The notes beneath the pieces are model-generated. The model saw nothing but the letters and a program-made list of their open reading frames with translations. It ran no database searches and was not told the DNA's origin. The translations under genes were made by a program, and so were the position numbers. Shown here piece by piece: positions 7,905 to 17,032 of a stretch of 37,520 nt of DNA. This DNA is from Acidobacteriaceae bacterium (GTDB taxonomy: Bacteria; Acidobacteriota; Terriglobia; Terriglobales; Acidobacteriaceae): positions 1-37,520 of the forward strand of contig JAOAPG010000149.1 in assembly GCA_025462785.1 (NCBI GenBank), given 5' to 3'. Numbering within the stretch: the first letter of the stretch is position 1; every line of letters starts with the position of its first letter.

Positions 7905-8459
7905 ATGTCAGAGCTGAAGGTATTGATTTCGCGTAAACAGATTGCAGATCGAGTAATTGAAATGGGCGCTGAAATATCGCGCGACTTTAGTGGGCAGTCC
8001 ATCATGTTCGTAGGCGTGCTCAAGGGTGCTGCTATTTTTTTGAGTGACCTTGCGCGGAATGTCCAACTTGATTCCACATTTGACTTTATTGGCGTATCCA
8101 GCTATGGAAACCGGCCCAGTCCAGATCACGAGTTGAACGTCGGTTGGGACTCAACTGGCGAGGTCAAGCTCACGAAAGATGTCGATCAATCCATGAAGGA
8201 TAGGAATATAGTTCTTGTTGAAGACATTCTCGACACCGGTCTCACTCTGACTTATCTGAAAAAACTATTTCTCAGTCATGAGCCTAAGGCATTCCGCATC
8301 GCCACCTTGCTTGATAAGCCGTCCCGCAGAAAATTGCCTATCCATGCCGACTACGTGGGCTTTAGTATTCCCGATGAATTTGTCGTTGGCTACGGACTCG
8401 ACCATGCGGAACGCTACCGAAATTTGCCGGATATCTGCGTAGTTCCGCGGGAAAACTGA
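7905..8459 (+). CDS. hpt: Hypoxanthine(-guanine) phosphoribosyltransferase
   Basis: A 184-residue type I phosphoribosyltransferase, normal length. The PRPP-binding motif is VLVEDILDTGLTL. The active-site-loop region begins FIGVSSYGN, and FVGVLKGAAIFLSDLAR is the conserved N-terminal part. FVVGYGLDHAERYRNLPDI is the C-terminal purine-binding signature of HPRT. It salvages hypoxanthine and guanine to IMP and GMP in the cytoplasm. It is divergent from the UPF0173 gene across about 112 bases, which must hold both promoters. A GGAAAA precedes the ATG. Confidence 0.93.
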   Translation: MSELKVLISRKQIADRVIEMGAEISRDFSGQSIMFVGVLKGAAIFLSDLARNVQLDSTFDFIGVSSYGNRPSPDHELNVGWDSTGEVKLTKDVDQSMKDRNIVLVEDILDTGLTLTYLKKLFLSHEPKAFRIATLLDKPSRRKLPIHADYVGFSIPDEFVVGYGLDHAERYRNLPDICVVPREN

Positions 8460-8552
8460 TTCTTCGATCACTAACTGTTGGCTTCGCGAATTCACGGTGC
8501 TTTCCCACTCGGGAAGCCCTCTCCTCGGCTGGTATGATTGAGTAAAGCACAA

Positions 8553-10313
8553 ATGGCCGCCTCCCAGACTGATATAGAATCCAGAGTAGATCCCCTTCTT
8601 TTAGAAGTGGCCGACGTGGTCAATACCACGCTCGATCTTGATACGACCCTGCGCCGGGTTGCCGAGCTCGTCCGTAAGGTCATCGATTACGAGATTTTTG
8701 CCATTCTTTTGCTCAATGAAAAAACTCAGGAGTTGCGTTTTCGTTTCAGCCTTGGCCACACTCACGAAGTAGCCGACCGTCTACGTATCAAAGTAGGTGA
8801 AGGAGTTACGGGATTGGCCGCGCAACGACGCGAGGCTGTTCTTATCAGCGACGTTTCAACCGATTCTCAGTATATTTCTGCCGTCCCAAATGTACGGTCG
8901 GAGCTGGCTGTCCCTCTCATTGTCAAGAACCGTGTCATCGGCGTCATCGATATCGAGTCGCAAAAGGCGAATCACTTCACCGAAGAACACAAACGGCTGC
9001 TAACTCTGATCGGCTCGCGCATGGCCGTGGGGATCGAGAATGCTCGTCTTTACACCCGCACGACCCGGCAAGCCCGCACGCTGCTTCTGTTGAACGAGAT
9101 TGCACGCGAACTGACGTCCATTCTGAATTTGGATGAACTGCTCAAGCGAATTGCCGAACTGCTGAGCCGGCTGATTGATTACCAGATGTTCAGCATCCTG
9201 CTCCTGGACTCAACCGGAGATAAGTTGCAGCATCGATTTTCGCAACGGTTCCAGGAAAACATCCAGCTTAAGCACGACATACCTCTCGGCCGCGGTGTCG
9301 TCGGACATGCCGTTCAGCACAAGCACGCTGTCCTCGTCCCGGATGTCAGCAAAGACTCTCGTTACATCGAGGTCAATCCCGAAACTCGGTCGGAGCTAGC
9401 GGTTCCATTAATCTACAAAGACAAAGTCATCGGCGTTTTGGATTTGGAACATACGCGCCGCGGATTCTTTACCGAAGATCACCAGCGGACCGTGACCACC
9501 CTGGCAGCACAGGTTGCAATTGCAATCGAGAACGCTCAGCTCTATGAAGAGATTGCGCGCCAGGAGCGACGTCTTGAACGCGATCTGGCATTAGCTCGCG
9601 AATTGCAGTTTCGCTTGCTTCCGCAATCACGGCCGAAGCTCGCCAACCTCGAAATTGCCGCGAAGTTTGTTCCTGCCAGGGCAATCGGTGGCGACTTGTA
9701 CGATTTTGTGAGCTATTCGCAGTCGCGCACCGCCCTCGTAATAGGAGATGTCAGTGGCAAGGGTGCACCAGCTGCAATCTACGCGGCGTTAGTCGGCGGA
9801 ATTCTGCGATCACATGCTCCCATTGAACCCGGGCCAGCGGAAATGCTTTCCGCAGTCAATTATTCGCTCGGGGAACGCCGCATCGAAGGTCAGTTCGTGT
9901 CGTTGATCTACGCCGTGTGGAACGATCAGGAACGTACGCTGGAAGTGTCGAACTCAGGGCTTCCCCGCCCCATCCACTGCCGCGATGGAAGAATAAAAAT
10001 CATCGAAGCGACGGGCCTGCCGCTCGGTCTGTTTGAAGAGGCGGATTACGACGAGTTTACGATTCAGGCCAAGCCAGGTGACGTATTCGTTTTTTTCAGC
10101 GACGGCATTCTGGATGCGAGTAATCGAGCCGGAGAATTATTTGGCCGTGCGCAAGTTGAGAAGATCGTTTCCGAGTGCTCAGAGAATTCAGCCGAATCCA
10201 TAGTCACTTCACTTTTCAAAGCGGTGGCAGAGTACGCTGCCGGCATGGAGCCTTTTGACGATCAGACAGTGGTGGCGATCAAAGTGAAAGGCAGTTCCGG
10301 AAAACGCAAGTGA
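8553..10313 (+). CDS. GAF-GAF-PP2C (SpoIIE/RsbU-type) signalling phosphatase
   Basis: About 586 residues. Two GAF sensor domains (about 10-165 and 190-330) look like an internal duplication: each has a SELAVPLI core and ends in a (V/I)GIENA or AIAIENA helix. A short coiled linker (RQERRLERDLALARELQ) leads to a PPM phosphatase domain (about 345-585) with GGDLYDFV (379-386), GDVSGKGAPA, FFSDGILDASN and DDQTVVAIK. Such proteins dephosphorylate anti-anti-sigma factors in response to a ligand or redox signal. No partner switch genes are nearby. ATG 8553 is preferred over the TTG at 8538. Its stop overlaps lysA by four bases (GTGA). Confidence 0.9.
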   Translation: MAASQTDIESRVDPLLLEVADVVNTTLDLDTTLRRVAELVRKVIDYEIFAILLLNEKTQELRFRFSLGHTHEVADRLRIKVGEGVTGLAAQRREAVLISDVSTDSQYISAVPNVRSELAVPLIVKNRVIGVIDIESQKANHFTEEHKRLLTLIGSRMAVGIENARLYTRTTRQARTLLLLNEIARELTSILNLDELLKRIAELLSRLIDYQMFSILLLDSTGDKLQHRFSQRFQENIQLKHDIPLGRGVVGHAVQHKHAVLVPDVSKDSRYIEVNPETRSELAVPLIYKDKVIGVLDLEHTRRGFFTEDHQRTVTTLAAQVAIAIENAQLYEEIARQERRLERDLALARELQFRLLPQSRPKLANLEIAAKFVPARAIGGDLYDFVSYSQSRTALVIGDVSGKGAPAAIYAALVGGILRSHAPIEPGPAEMLSAVNYSLGERRIEGQFVSLIYAVWNDQERTLEVSNSGLPRPIHCRDGRIKIIEATGLPLGLFEEADYDEFTIQAKPGDVFVFFSDGILDASNRAGELFGRAQVEKIVSECSENSAESIVTSLFKAVAEYAAGMEPFDDQTVVAIKVKGSSGKRK

Positions 10314-11626
10314 AACAACCACCGCGGCCAAACGGCCGACCACCCGCTTTCACCTACCAACCTAGCAGCAAGAAATCAGTTGGCCACATAGATTCGTCCT
10401 TGCACGGCGACCAGGTTGCGCTGTCATTACTTGCGAAACGCTATGGCACGCCGCTGTACGTCTACTCTGCATCCAGCATTCGCCAACGCGCAGCAGCCTT
10501 TGAGTCCGCGTTTCGCAAAGTTCCCCACACGATTTGCTATTCGGTAAAAGCGAACTCGAACCTGGCTATCTTGCGCATGCTGGCAAAAGCAGGCTACGGA
10601 TTCGACGTGGTCTCCGGGGGAGAACTCGAACGCGTTCTGCACGCAGATAAGGGGGCAGCCAAGAAGGTCGTATTCTCCGGAGTCGGGAAAACCCGAGAAG
10701 AAATGAAGGCGGCTCTGAAAGCCGGAAGTCTTCTTTTCAATGTAGAAAGCGCATCGGAGTTGCGAGCGCTTGCCGAGTGCGCGGCCCAAGCACGAAAAAT
10801 TGCGCCAGTGGCGATGCGTGTGAATCCAGATGTTTCTGCCAAAACTCACCCTTACATTTCTACTGGCCTGCACAAACATAAATTTGGTATCCCGATCAGC
10901 GAAGCTCGATATCTGTATGCAGAGGCTGCAAAATCAAAGCATCTGAAGGTCGCTGGAGTGAGTGTTCACATCGGATCGCAGATCACGGATGTGCAGCCGT
11001 TCTCCGAGGCAATGCAGCGCGTCGCGGCTTTAGTGCGCGACCTTAGAGCAGACGGACACAAGATCAATTACATCGACGCTGGCGGAGGACTGGGAATATC
11101 TTACGATCACGACGATAGGTCCGACTTCGCCGACAAAGTTGGTGGATATGCGGAAGCACTCTTGCGTCCCTTGCGAGGTTTGAAGCTACATCTGCTCCTT
11201 GAACCGGGGCGCTCGATCATCGGACCTGCTGGAGCCTTACTCACCCGAGTGTTGTACAAGAAAACAAACGGTGGAAAGAAGTTCCTCGTGGTGGACGCAG
11301 GCATGACCGAATTAATCCGGCCATCACTCTATCAAGCGCATCACCAGATCATCCCAGTCACCAGTTCAGATTCAGCGAAACAAGAGGTAGTGGATGTAGT
11401 CGGGCCGGTCTGCGAAACGGGGGACTTCTTCGCCCGAGATCGTCAAATGCCAGAAGTCGAAGAGGGAGAACTGCTAGCCATTCTGGACGCGGGCGCGTAC
11501 GGAATGGTTTTAGCGTCAAACTACAACACGCGACCAAGGCCCGCGGAAGTGCTGGTGGATGGAAAGTCGTCCAAACTGATCCGGCGGCGAGAAACGATTG
11601 GCGATTTAATGCGAAACGAGATTTGA
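10310..11626 (+). CDS. lysA: Diaminopimelate decarboxylase
   Basis: A 438-residue fold type III PLP enzyme that converts meso-diaminopimelate to lysine. The PLP lysine is Lys80 in YSVKANSN. Also seen are HIGSQI (219-224), IDAGGGLG (phosphate-binding, about 254-261), LEPGRSI, and CETGDFF (Cys367, active site from the second subunit), with GAYG near the C-terminus. The N-terminal 25 residues are Pro-rich and likely disordered. The start is GTG inside the stop of the phosphatase gene (GTGA overlap), so translation is coupled. No other dap genes are in the window. Confidence 0.94.
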   Translation: MKQPPRPNGRPPAFTYQPSSKKSVGHIDSSLHGDQVALSLLAKRYGTPLYVYSASSIRQRAAAFESAFRKVPHTICYSVKANSNLAILRMLAKAGYGFDVVSGGELERVLHADKGAAKKVVFSGVGKTREEMKAALKAGSLLFNVESASELRALAECAAQARKIAPVAMRVNPDVSAKTHPYISTGLHKHKFGIPISEARYLYAEAAKSKHLKVAGVSVHIGSQITDVQPFSEAMQRVAALVRDLRADGHKINYIDAGGGLGISYDHDDRSDFADKVGGYAEALLRPLRGLKLHLLLEPGRSIIGPAGALLTRVLYKKTNGGKKFLVVDAGMTELIRPSLYQAHHQIIPVTSSDSAKQEVVDVVGPVCETGDFFARDRQMPEVEEGELLAILDAGAYGMVLASNYNTRPRPAEVLVDGKSSKLIRRRETIGDLMRNEI

Positions 11627-11656
11627 TTTAGACTCGCGATTTAATGTGTCACTGGA

Positions 11657-12550
11657 CTAGCGCTGCCCCCACTTCATCTTGCTGCGAAGAACATCGAAGA
11701 ATGTCCCGCTAAAATGCAGCAATTTCACATGGTATTCGGACTTGCGGCAGCAGACTCGATCGCCGTCCATCATAGGCATACCGAGTTGCCCATCCACGCT
11801 CAGATATGCTTCGTCGGTGCCGGTCTTCGCCACTATCTCAATCTCCGCAGTATCGCGAACCACCAACGGACGATGAGTGAGCGAATGCGCCGAAACCGGC
11901 GTAATCACAAAAGCATGGACGTCTGGCATCACGAGTGGCCCTCCAGCGGCTAGGGAATACGCTGTCGAGCCTGTCGGTGTCGAGACAATCAAGCTGTCGG
12001 CTTGATAGCTGGACACAAAAACGCGATCAACATAAACATCACAATGATTCAGACGAGCAATCGTGCTCTTGCCGACAACCACATCATTCAGGGCATCATA
12101 CTGCGCAACACACGTGCTGTCGCGGAAAACCTCGCAATGCACCATCGAACGCACATCTACTTCACAGCGATTTTCCTCAATCGCCTGCAGAGTGGGATAC
12201 AGGTCTTCCACGGGCACTTCCGTCAGGAACCCCAGTGAACCCAGGTTAATCCCCAACACCGGAATACCAGCCTTCGCCACCGCACGGGATGCGGCAAGCA
12301 GCGTGCCGTCGCCTCCAAGAACGACTACGAAATTCAGGGGGCGCGAGGCCATCTCGTGACGGTCAATAATCTCCAGACCTTTTGCATACGGAGCAGTTTC
12401 AGGGTCGGCTACGATATGGTAATGATGACGACGGAACCACTCAATCAAATCGGGCACAATGCCAGACAGCTCCAGCTTCCCTGGTTTGGAAATAATTGCG
12501 ACAGATTTCTTTTCGGCAGATGCGGTATACCCGGTATCGGTAATGGCCAT
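11657..12550 (-). CDS. nadK: NAD kinase
   Basis: A 297-residue ATP-NAD kinase that makes NADP+. The signature GGDGT is at 79-83. LGINLGSLGFLTE, ALNDVVVGK, TPTGSTAYSLAAGGP and SVDGQLG are the conserved nucleotide-binding segments. It lies 42 bases downstream of tlyA on the same strand, an arrangement seen in other bacteria, and is convergent with lysA. Confidence 0.95.
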   Translation of the reverse strand: MAITDTGYTASAEKKSVAIISKPGKLELSGIVPDLIEWFRRHHYHIVADPETAPYAKGLEIIDRHEMASRPLNFVVVLGGDGTLLAASRAVAKAGIPVLGINLGSLGFLTEVPVEDLYPTLQAIEENRCEVDVRSMVHCEVFRDSTCVAQYDALNDVVVGKSTIARLNHCDVYVDRVFVSSYQADSLIVSTPTGSTAYSLAAGGPLVMPDVHAFVITPVSAHSLTHRPLVVRDTAEIEIVAKTGTDEAYLSVDGQLGMPMMDGDRVCCRKSEYHVKLLHFSGTFFDVLRSKMKWGQR

Positions 12551-12592
12551 AGGAAAGTGAAAATGGAATTGTACAGAAGTTTGCTGGAAAGC

Positions 12593-13360
12593 TCAGAACA
12601 TCCCGTGCAGCAGAAACTCGCGGTTTCCTTCCGCGCCCAAGATTGGAGATTCGATCACGTCTGTGCTGAGACAACCTAGGGCGCGTAAACTCTCCCGAAC
12701 TTTTTCGACAGCCCCCAACTGCGCCGCTTTGTCGCGCACAATACCGCCCTTGCCTACAAACTCACGCCCTACTTCGAATTGTGGCTTTACCAGCACTACT
12801 ATTTGCCGACCTCGCCGCTCGGCTTGCGATTCTGGAAAAGCTGACGAAATGACAGCAGGTAGCACCAGGGTTGCTGAGATGAACGAAACGTCCATGACAA
12901 TAAGATCAATAAGCTCGCCAAGCTGATCGCGCGTGAGATAACGTGCGTTCGTCTTTTCTAAAAGCCGTACTCTGGGGTCCTGCCGCAGACAGAAATCAAT
13001 CTGGCCATGCCCGGTGTCGACGGCAGTGACGTGCGCTGCACCGCTTTGCAGAAGACAATCAGTGAAGCCTCCGGTAGAAGTGCCGACATCAAGGCATTTC
13101 TTGCCTGTCACGTCGATGTGCCAGTGGTCCAGCGCCCTTTCTAGCTTCAGTCCTCCGCGACTCACGAACTTTAAATCCGCACCCAGAAGTTTTATGCTGG
13201 CTTCTGAATCGACCGCCGCTCCAGACTTTTCAACCTTCTGGCCGTCAACCAAAATTTTGCCCGCAATTATGAGAGCTTGCGCTCGTTCACGTGAGGTCAC
13301 AATACCGCGTTCGAGAAGCAACTTGTCGAGTCTGATCTTCAATGCATTCTTTGCAACCAC
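12593..13360 (-). CDS. tlyA: TlyA family 16S/23S rRNA 2'-O-methyltransferase
   Basis: 255 residues. The N-terminal S4 RNA-binding domain (about 8-65) starts IRLDKLLLERG and includes IIAGKILVDG. FVSRGGLKLERAL is the linker typical of TlyA. The FtsJ-like methyltransferase domain has CLDVGTSTGGFTDCLL (SAM motif I), IVMDVSFIS and VVLVKPQFEVGR. TlyA-family proteins 2'-O-methylate cytidines of rRNA; older annotations call them hemolysins. The start is GTG 13360 with only a weak SD. It is probably the first gene of a tlyA-nadK unit. Confidence 0.93.
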   Translation of the reverse strand: MVAKNALKIRLDKLLLERGIVTSRERAQALIIAGKILVDGQKVEKSGAAVDSEASIKLLGADLKFVSRGGLKLERALDHWHIDVTGKKCLDVGTSTGGFTDCLLQSGAAHVTAVDTGHGQIDFCLRQDPRVRLLEKTNARYLTRDQLGELIDLIVMDVSFISATLVLPAVISSAFPESQAERRGRQIVVLVKPQFEVGREFVGKGGIVRDKAAQLGAVEKVRESLRALGCLSTDVIESPILGAEGNREFLLHGMF

Positions 13361-13379
13361 TTGCAGTCCTCTATACGGC

Positions 13380-13397
13380 CTAGCACCAACGTGCTAG
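13380..13397. repeat. Short perfect inverted repeat upstream of tlyA
   Basis: CTAGCAC (13380-13386), a CAAC loop, then GTGCTAG (13391-13397), about 20 bases upstream of the tlyA start. It may be an operator or a leader hairpin. Nothing else supports either role. The rest of the 13398-13560 gap shows no gene. Confidence 0.35.
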
Positions 13398-13561
13398 CAC
13401 TCTACTTTGTGCAAGGTGTAAAAGCATCTCTGCTGGAGTTACTTACGGAGATACTACCCGGCTTTTCCACAAACTTATGCACTAGAGTGTTGAAAACTTT
13501 GGAATGACTCAGGAAGAAGTTCCGCTAACCTCGAAACCAAGGAGCTCGAACGGAATTCACT

Positions 13562-13591
13562 AACAAGAAAAGCCGCCTCGCAAGGCGGCTT
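13562..13591 (-). terminator. Rho-independent terminator after yebC
   Basis: Read on the minus strand, AAGCCGCC and GGCGGCTT form a perfect 8-bp GC-rich stem with a 6-base loop (13570-13591). The stem runs into TTTTCTTGTT. It ends the yebC transcript 22 bases after the stop codon. Confidence 0.9.
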
Positions 13592-13613
13592 GAGTGTGAG
13601 ACTCTGCGTAGAG

Positions 13614-14363
13614 TTATCCCGCGACTTCCTCCAGCAATTTCTGATCAATGTCGAAATTGGAATGCACGTTCTGCACGTCGTCCTGATCTTCGAGTGCTTC
13701 CATGAGACGGATCATCGTATTTGCTGCCTGTCCTTCCAGCTTAATGTAATTCTGCGGAACCATAGCCACGCTTGAAGATACCGGCTCGATCCCAGCCTTC
13801 TTGACTGCCTCCAGCACAGTCTCGTATGCCGATGGCTCAGTCAGGACTTCCCAGTTCTCACCATCGTCGTTCAAGTCTTCGGCTCCGGCCTCGAGAACTA
13901 AGGCCATCAAATCATCTTCCTTGGCTGCTGATTTCGGAACTGAGATGCTTCCCTTCTTGTGGAACATCCATGAAACCGCGCCCGCTTCCGCCATATTCCC
14001 GCCGTTTTTTCCGAACGCATGACGAATCTCGCTAACTGTGCGATTGCGATTGTCGGTGCTGATGTCGACAAGAACTGCCGCTCCGCCGGGACCATAACCT
14101 TCCAAAACAAATTCTTCATAGGACACGCCCGGTAATTCGCCCGTACCCCGCTGAATTGCGCGCTTAATGTTGTCCTGCGGCATGTTCTCGGCTTTTGCAG
14201 CAGCGATGGCACCACGCAGCCGTGGGTTAGCGTCTGGATCGCCGCCTCCGTTCTTTGCAGCAATCGTGATTTCCTTGATAAGACGGGTGAAAATCTTCCC
14301 GCGCTTGGCATCCAGCGCCCCCTTCTTATGCTTGATTGTGGCCCATTTTGAGTGGCCGGACAT
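13614..14363 (-). CDS. yebC: YebC/PmpR/TACO1 family protein
   Basis: A 249-residue protein starting [20 protein letters not shown], the hallmark of the family. It also has [20 protein letters not shown] and YEGYGPGG-type segments ([14 protein letters not shown]). Members are described as DNA-binding regulators and, more recently, as factors that help ribosomes through proline-rich stretches. Which applies here is not visible. It is followed by a strong terminator and preceded by a 146-base gap. Confidence 0.95.
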   Translation of the reverse strand: MSGHSKWATIKHKKGALDAKRGKIFTRLIKEITIAAKNGGGDPDANPRLRGAIAAAKAENMPQDNIKRAIQRGTGELPGVSYEEFVLEGYGPGGAAVLVDISTDNRNRTVSEIRHAFGKNGGNMAEAGAVSWMFHKKGSISVPKSAAKEDDLMALVLEAGAEDLNDDGENWEVLTEPSAYETVLEAVKKAGIEPVSSSVAMVPQNYIKLEGQAANTMIRLMEALEDQDDVQNVHSNFDIDQKLLEEVAG

Positions 14364-14509
14364 GACGATACCTCGTATGAAATCAACTGGATTGGCGTTG
14401 CTATCTAAGTGACGAAATCAACGCGGACAACCTGAAATTATAGCACGCGTTACTAAACCCAAGACTCGGACCATGGTCATAAGCAAATCGAAATTGCGAT
14501 CTAAAACGT

Positions 14510-14977
14510 TTACGGAATCTGCTCTTTGGTCTTGGATCGATATGCGAAAATCACCGCCAGCAAAGGCGGCGCCAGCAGGACTCCCCAGAACGGCAACGTG
14601 AATCCAAATACTATTGGCGTTAAGATTGACGCCCAGACCGGCACCTTCGATGTTCGTTTCATGATCATCGGCTGAAGCACAAATCCGTCGATCACCGCGA
14701 TTGCCGCATAAAGGATCAGAACATAGGCCGGATGTTGCCAATCCCTCCAGTGAGCGGTTGCCGCGAGAACCGGACCAATCAATCCCAGCACTGGGCCAAG
14801 ATGGGGAACAAATTGCAAGATCGCAGCCAGAAACGCCCAGAGCGGTGCCCATGGAACTTTCAGAACATAGAGCCCGACCCACCACAGAATTCCAACAGAA
14901 CACGAATCCAACAGTTGGGCAATGAACCAACTCTTGAGCGCTCTGCCCGTGAGGCGTAGATGTTCTCCGAATTTCAA
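14510..14977 (-). CDS. Half-length AI-2E family transporter-like protein
   Basis: 155 residues that match the C-terminal half of AI-2E/PerM-type membrane proteins. It has an amphipathic start (LRLTGRALKSWFIAQLLDS), then LWAFLAAILQFVPHLGPVLG, a segment with DGFVLQPMIMKR, and LPFWGVLLAPPLLAVIFAY. Full family members have about 350 residues, so roughly 200 N-terminal residues are missing. An in-frame TAA lies about 20 bases before the only usable start (TTG 14977), which has only a weak AAAAGA upstream. It is divergent from purQ with a 97-base gap. It could be a 5'-truncated remnant or a true short variant. Confidence 0.65.
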   Translation of the reverse strand: MKFGEHLRLTGRALKSWFIAQLLDSCSVGILWWVGLYVLKVPWAPLWAFLAAILQFVPHLGPVLGLIGPVLAATAHWRDWQHPAYVLILYAAIAVIDGFVLQPMIMKRTSKVPVWASILTPIVFGFTLPFWGVLLAPPLLAVIFAYRSKTKEQIP

Positions 14978-15074
14978 TCTTTTATGTTGACCCCTTTAGT
15001 TCGTTAGCAGCCGTGTCGAGTCGGACGAGCTGATTTCAACATGTTAAAATGAATCATCTCCAAGAGGAAAACTG

Positions 15075-15770
15075 ATGAAATTTGGCGTCATCATCTTCCC
15101 CGGATCGAATTGCGATCACGACGCGTACTGGACTATCCAGCAAGTTGCAAAACAGCCGGTTACGTTTCTATGGCATGACTCGCATGACCTACAGAACTGC
15201 GATGCCGTTATCGTGCCTGGCGGATTTGCGTATGGTGATTATCTTCGCACCGGCGCTATCGCGAAGTTTTCCCCGGTGATGGAATCGGTTCGCAAGTTTG
15301 CTGCGAACGGGGGACTAGTCCTCGGGATCTGCAATGGCTTTCAGATTCTTTGCGAATCAGGGCTACTACCCGGCGCGCTGATGCGCAACGTCGGCCTGAA
15401 ATATATTTGTAAGCCGGTGCATGTGCGCGTCGAGAACACCGATACTCCGTTTACTAATTCCTGTCGTGAGGGGGACGTTCTCACAATCCCCGTAGGTCAT
15501 ATGGAGGGGAATTATTTTTGCGATGACGCAACTCTCCAGGAGTTACGCCGCGATAAACGCATCGTGTTTCGTTATGCGGACCAAAGTGGTGAAGTTAGCC
15601 AAGCGGCTAATCCTAACGGATCACTGGACAGTATCGCTGGCATCTGTAACCCCGGCCGCAATGTCCTTGGGATGATGCCCCACCCGGAACGTGCTAGCGA
15701 GCCGGAGCTAGGCTGCGTCGAGGGATTTAAGATTTTCGAGTCGTTGGTCGGAGCCATGGCGAACAAGTAA
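15075..15770 (+). CDS. purQ: Phosphoribosylformylglycinamidine synthase, glutaminase subunit PurQ
   Basis: 231 residues, a class I glutamine amidotransferase. Seen: [10 protein letters not shown] at the start, [14 protein letters not shown], the nucleophile Cys86 in [10 protein letters not shown], and the His203/Glu205 pair in MMPHPERA. It supplies ammonia to PurL in purine synthesis (FGAR to FGAM) together with PurS. AAGAGGAAA precedes the ATG. purL and purS are not in the window. Confidence 0.95.
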   Translation: MKFGVIIFPGSNCDHDAYWTIQQVAKQPVTFLWHDSHDLQNCDAVIVPGGFAYGDYLRTGAIAKFSPVMESVRKFAANGGLVLGICNGFQILCESGLLPGALMRNVGLKYICKPVHVRVENTDTPFTNSCREGDVLTIPVGHMEGNYFCDDATLQELRRDKRIVFRYADQSGEVSQAANPNGSLDSIAGICNPGRNVLGMMPHPERASEPELGCVEGFKIFESLVGAMANK

Positions 15771-15940
15771 GCACTTCGTAAGAGTTAAGCGACGTGTTGC
15801 AATCCCTCAACCCGCCACCGCTCGCGAAATAATTCTTGTTTATCCACAGCCTTACGTTTGTTATTGTGGTCTCCCCCTTCGCATTTAACGTCGACTGCAA
15901 GCGCGTGGATTAGTGTGTCTTACTAGGAGGTCCCACGTAG

Positions 15941-17032
15941 ATGTCCACAGCCAAAGTAGCCGGGGTTCTTTCTCAACACGTACTTTCTGACGAAAACGTT
16001 TTGAGCACCGCAGAACGGGACCTCATCTCACGTCTTATAGCCCGAGCCAGGATTTCTGCACAAACCAACGACCGTCCATTGCCTCAGTCAATTGCCCGGC
16101 TTGCGGGAGAGATCATTGCAGAGCGAATGTATAAGAATCTGGGTGCAGACATAGAACGCCTGCTACTGGAGCTCGACTCTGAATTCTCCGATCTAAGTAT
16201 TCCAATCCAAGTAGGTGCCGGTTCACCTCCTTCACCTTCTCCGATGCAAGTACCGCGCAATCCCGGCCCTACACCCCCAGCAATTAGCTCCGTCGTGCGT
16301 ATGGGACCGGGTTCACCTACCCCGACCCCACCCGTGCAAGTGCCGCGCACGCCTGGCCCGAATCCGGGCGCGTCGACTGCCATGAATTTCGAAGGAAGGA
16401 GGCCAAGCACAAGGGACCTCCCCGAGGTTTTAACCGCACAATGCGTCCTCTTTGAGGAATTTCTTGCACCGGAAGAGTTGAACAACTTGATGCAGGACAC
16501 TTTTCAACGGGAAATGGACTTTGAAATCAGCGAAGTTATTTCTCCCGGGCTCACGGCTGGAGCCGTCGATTTCGAGTGTAGGCGATCGCGCGTCCTTATG
16601 GACGCGGGCGCGCATCGCGATGTGATCCTCAATCGGATACAAAGCTGTTTAGCAAGGGTGGTGGAAAAGCTCGGGTTACAGCCGTTTTCTCCCACACACG
16701 CAGAAGTCCAGATTACCGCCAGTAATCACGGAGATTATTTCCGCTGCCATAGCGATAACGGTCATGAAAACCTCAACTCGCGAGAGCTTACCTTCGTCTA
16801 CTTCTTTCATAGGGAACCAAAGAGGTTTCAGGGGGGCGAATTGCGGCTATACGATTCGCGATGGGAGAACGGAGCTTACGTAGCCACCGAGAATTATCGT
16901 GCTATTATGCCTCGACAAAACCAGATCGTTCTGTTTCCCAGTTCATTGCTGCATGAGATTACACCGATAGATAGCTCTGCGAAGGCATTCGCGGACAGCC
17001 GCTTCACGGTGAACGGATGGCTTCATCGCTAG
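15941..17032 (+). CDS. 2-oxoglutarate/Fe(II) oxygenase with proline-rich N-terminal extension
   Basis: 363 residues in three parts. Residues 1-88 are helical and unrecognised. Residues about 91-150 are a duplicated Pro/Gly/Ser module with PNPGP-like and TPGPNPG motifs. Residues about 165-363 form a prolyl-4-hydroxylase-type double-stranded beta helix. The iron triad is His270/Asp272 (CHSDNG) and His338 (SSLLHEI); Arg354 in SRFTVNGW is placed to hold 2-oxoglutarate. A strong AGGAGG lies 10 bases before ATG. The last 16 bases overlap the next oxygenase gene, so both are one unit. Substrate is unknown. Confidence 0.82.
   Translation: MSTAKVAGVLSQHVLSDENVLSTAERDLISRLIARARISAQTNDRPLPQSIARLAGEIIAERMYKNLGADIERLLLELDSEFSDLSIPIQVGAGSPPSPSPMQVPRNPGPTPPAISSVVRMGPGSPTPTPPVQVPRTPGPNPGASTAMNFEGRRPSTRDLPEVLTAQCVLFEEFLAPEELNNLMQDTFQREMDFEISEVISPGLTAGAVDFECRRSRVLMDAGAHRDVILNRIQSCLARVVEKLGLQPFSPTHAEVQITASNHGDYFRCHSDNGHENLNSRELTFVYFFHREPKRFQGGELRLYDSRWENGAYVATENYRAIMPRQNQIVLFPSSLLHEITPIDSSAKAFADSRFTVNGWLHR
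16213..16380 (+). repeat. Two imperfect 90-bp tandem repeats inside the oxygenase gene
   Basis: GGTTCACCT at about 16220 recurs 90 bases later, and GCAAGTNCCGCGC at 16246 recurs at 16336. Translated, the two units align as GAGSPPSPSPMQVPRNPGP and GPGSPTPTPPVQVPRTPGP, separated by a short AISSVVRM-type spacer (30 residues per unit). They form a flexible Pro-rich linker before the catalytic domain. Confidence 0.85.

Noticed and set aside
6998-7936. Plus-strand frame of 312 codons opposite the UPF0173 gene
   Set aside because: It is antisense to a gene with clear metal motifs and has no domain of its own.
15840-15848. TTATCCACA, a perfect DnaA box
   Set aside because: A single copy in a short gap, with no cluster, AT-rich element, dnaA or dnaN nearby. 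Not an origin.
16213-16380. 90-bp repeats considered as CRISPR or mobile repeat
   Set aside because: They are in frame, encode a Pro-rich linker, and occur only twice.
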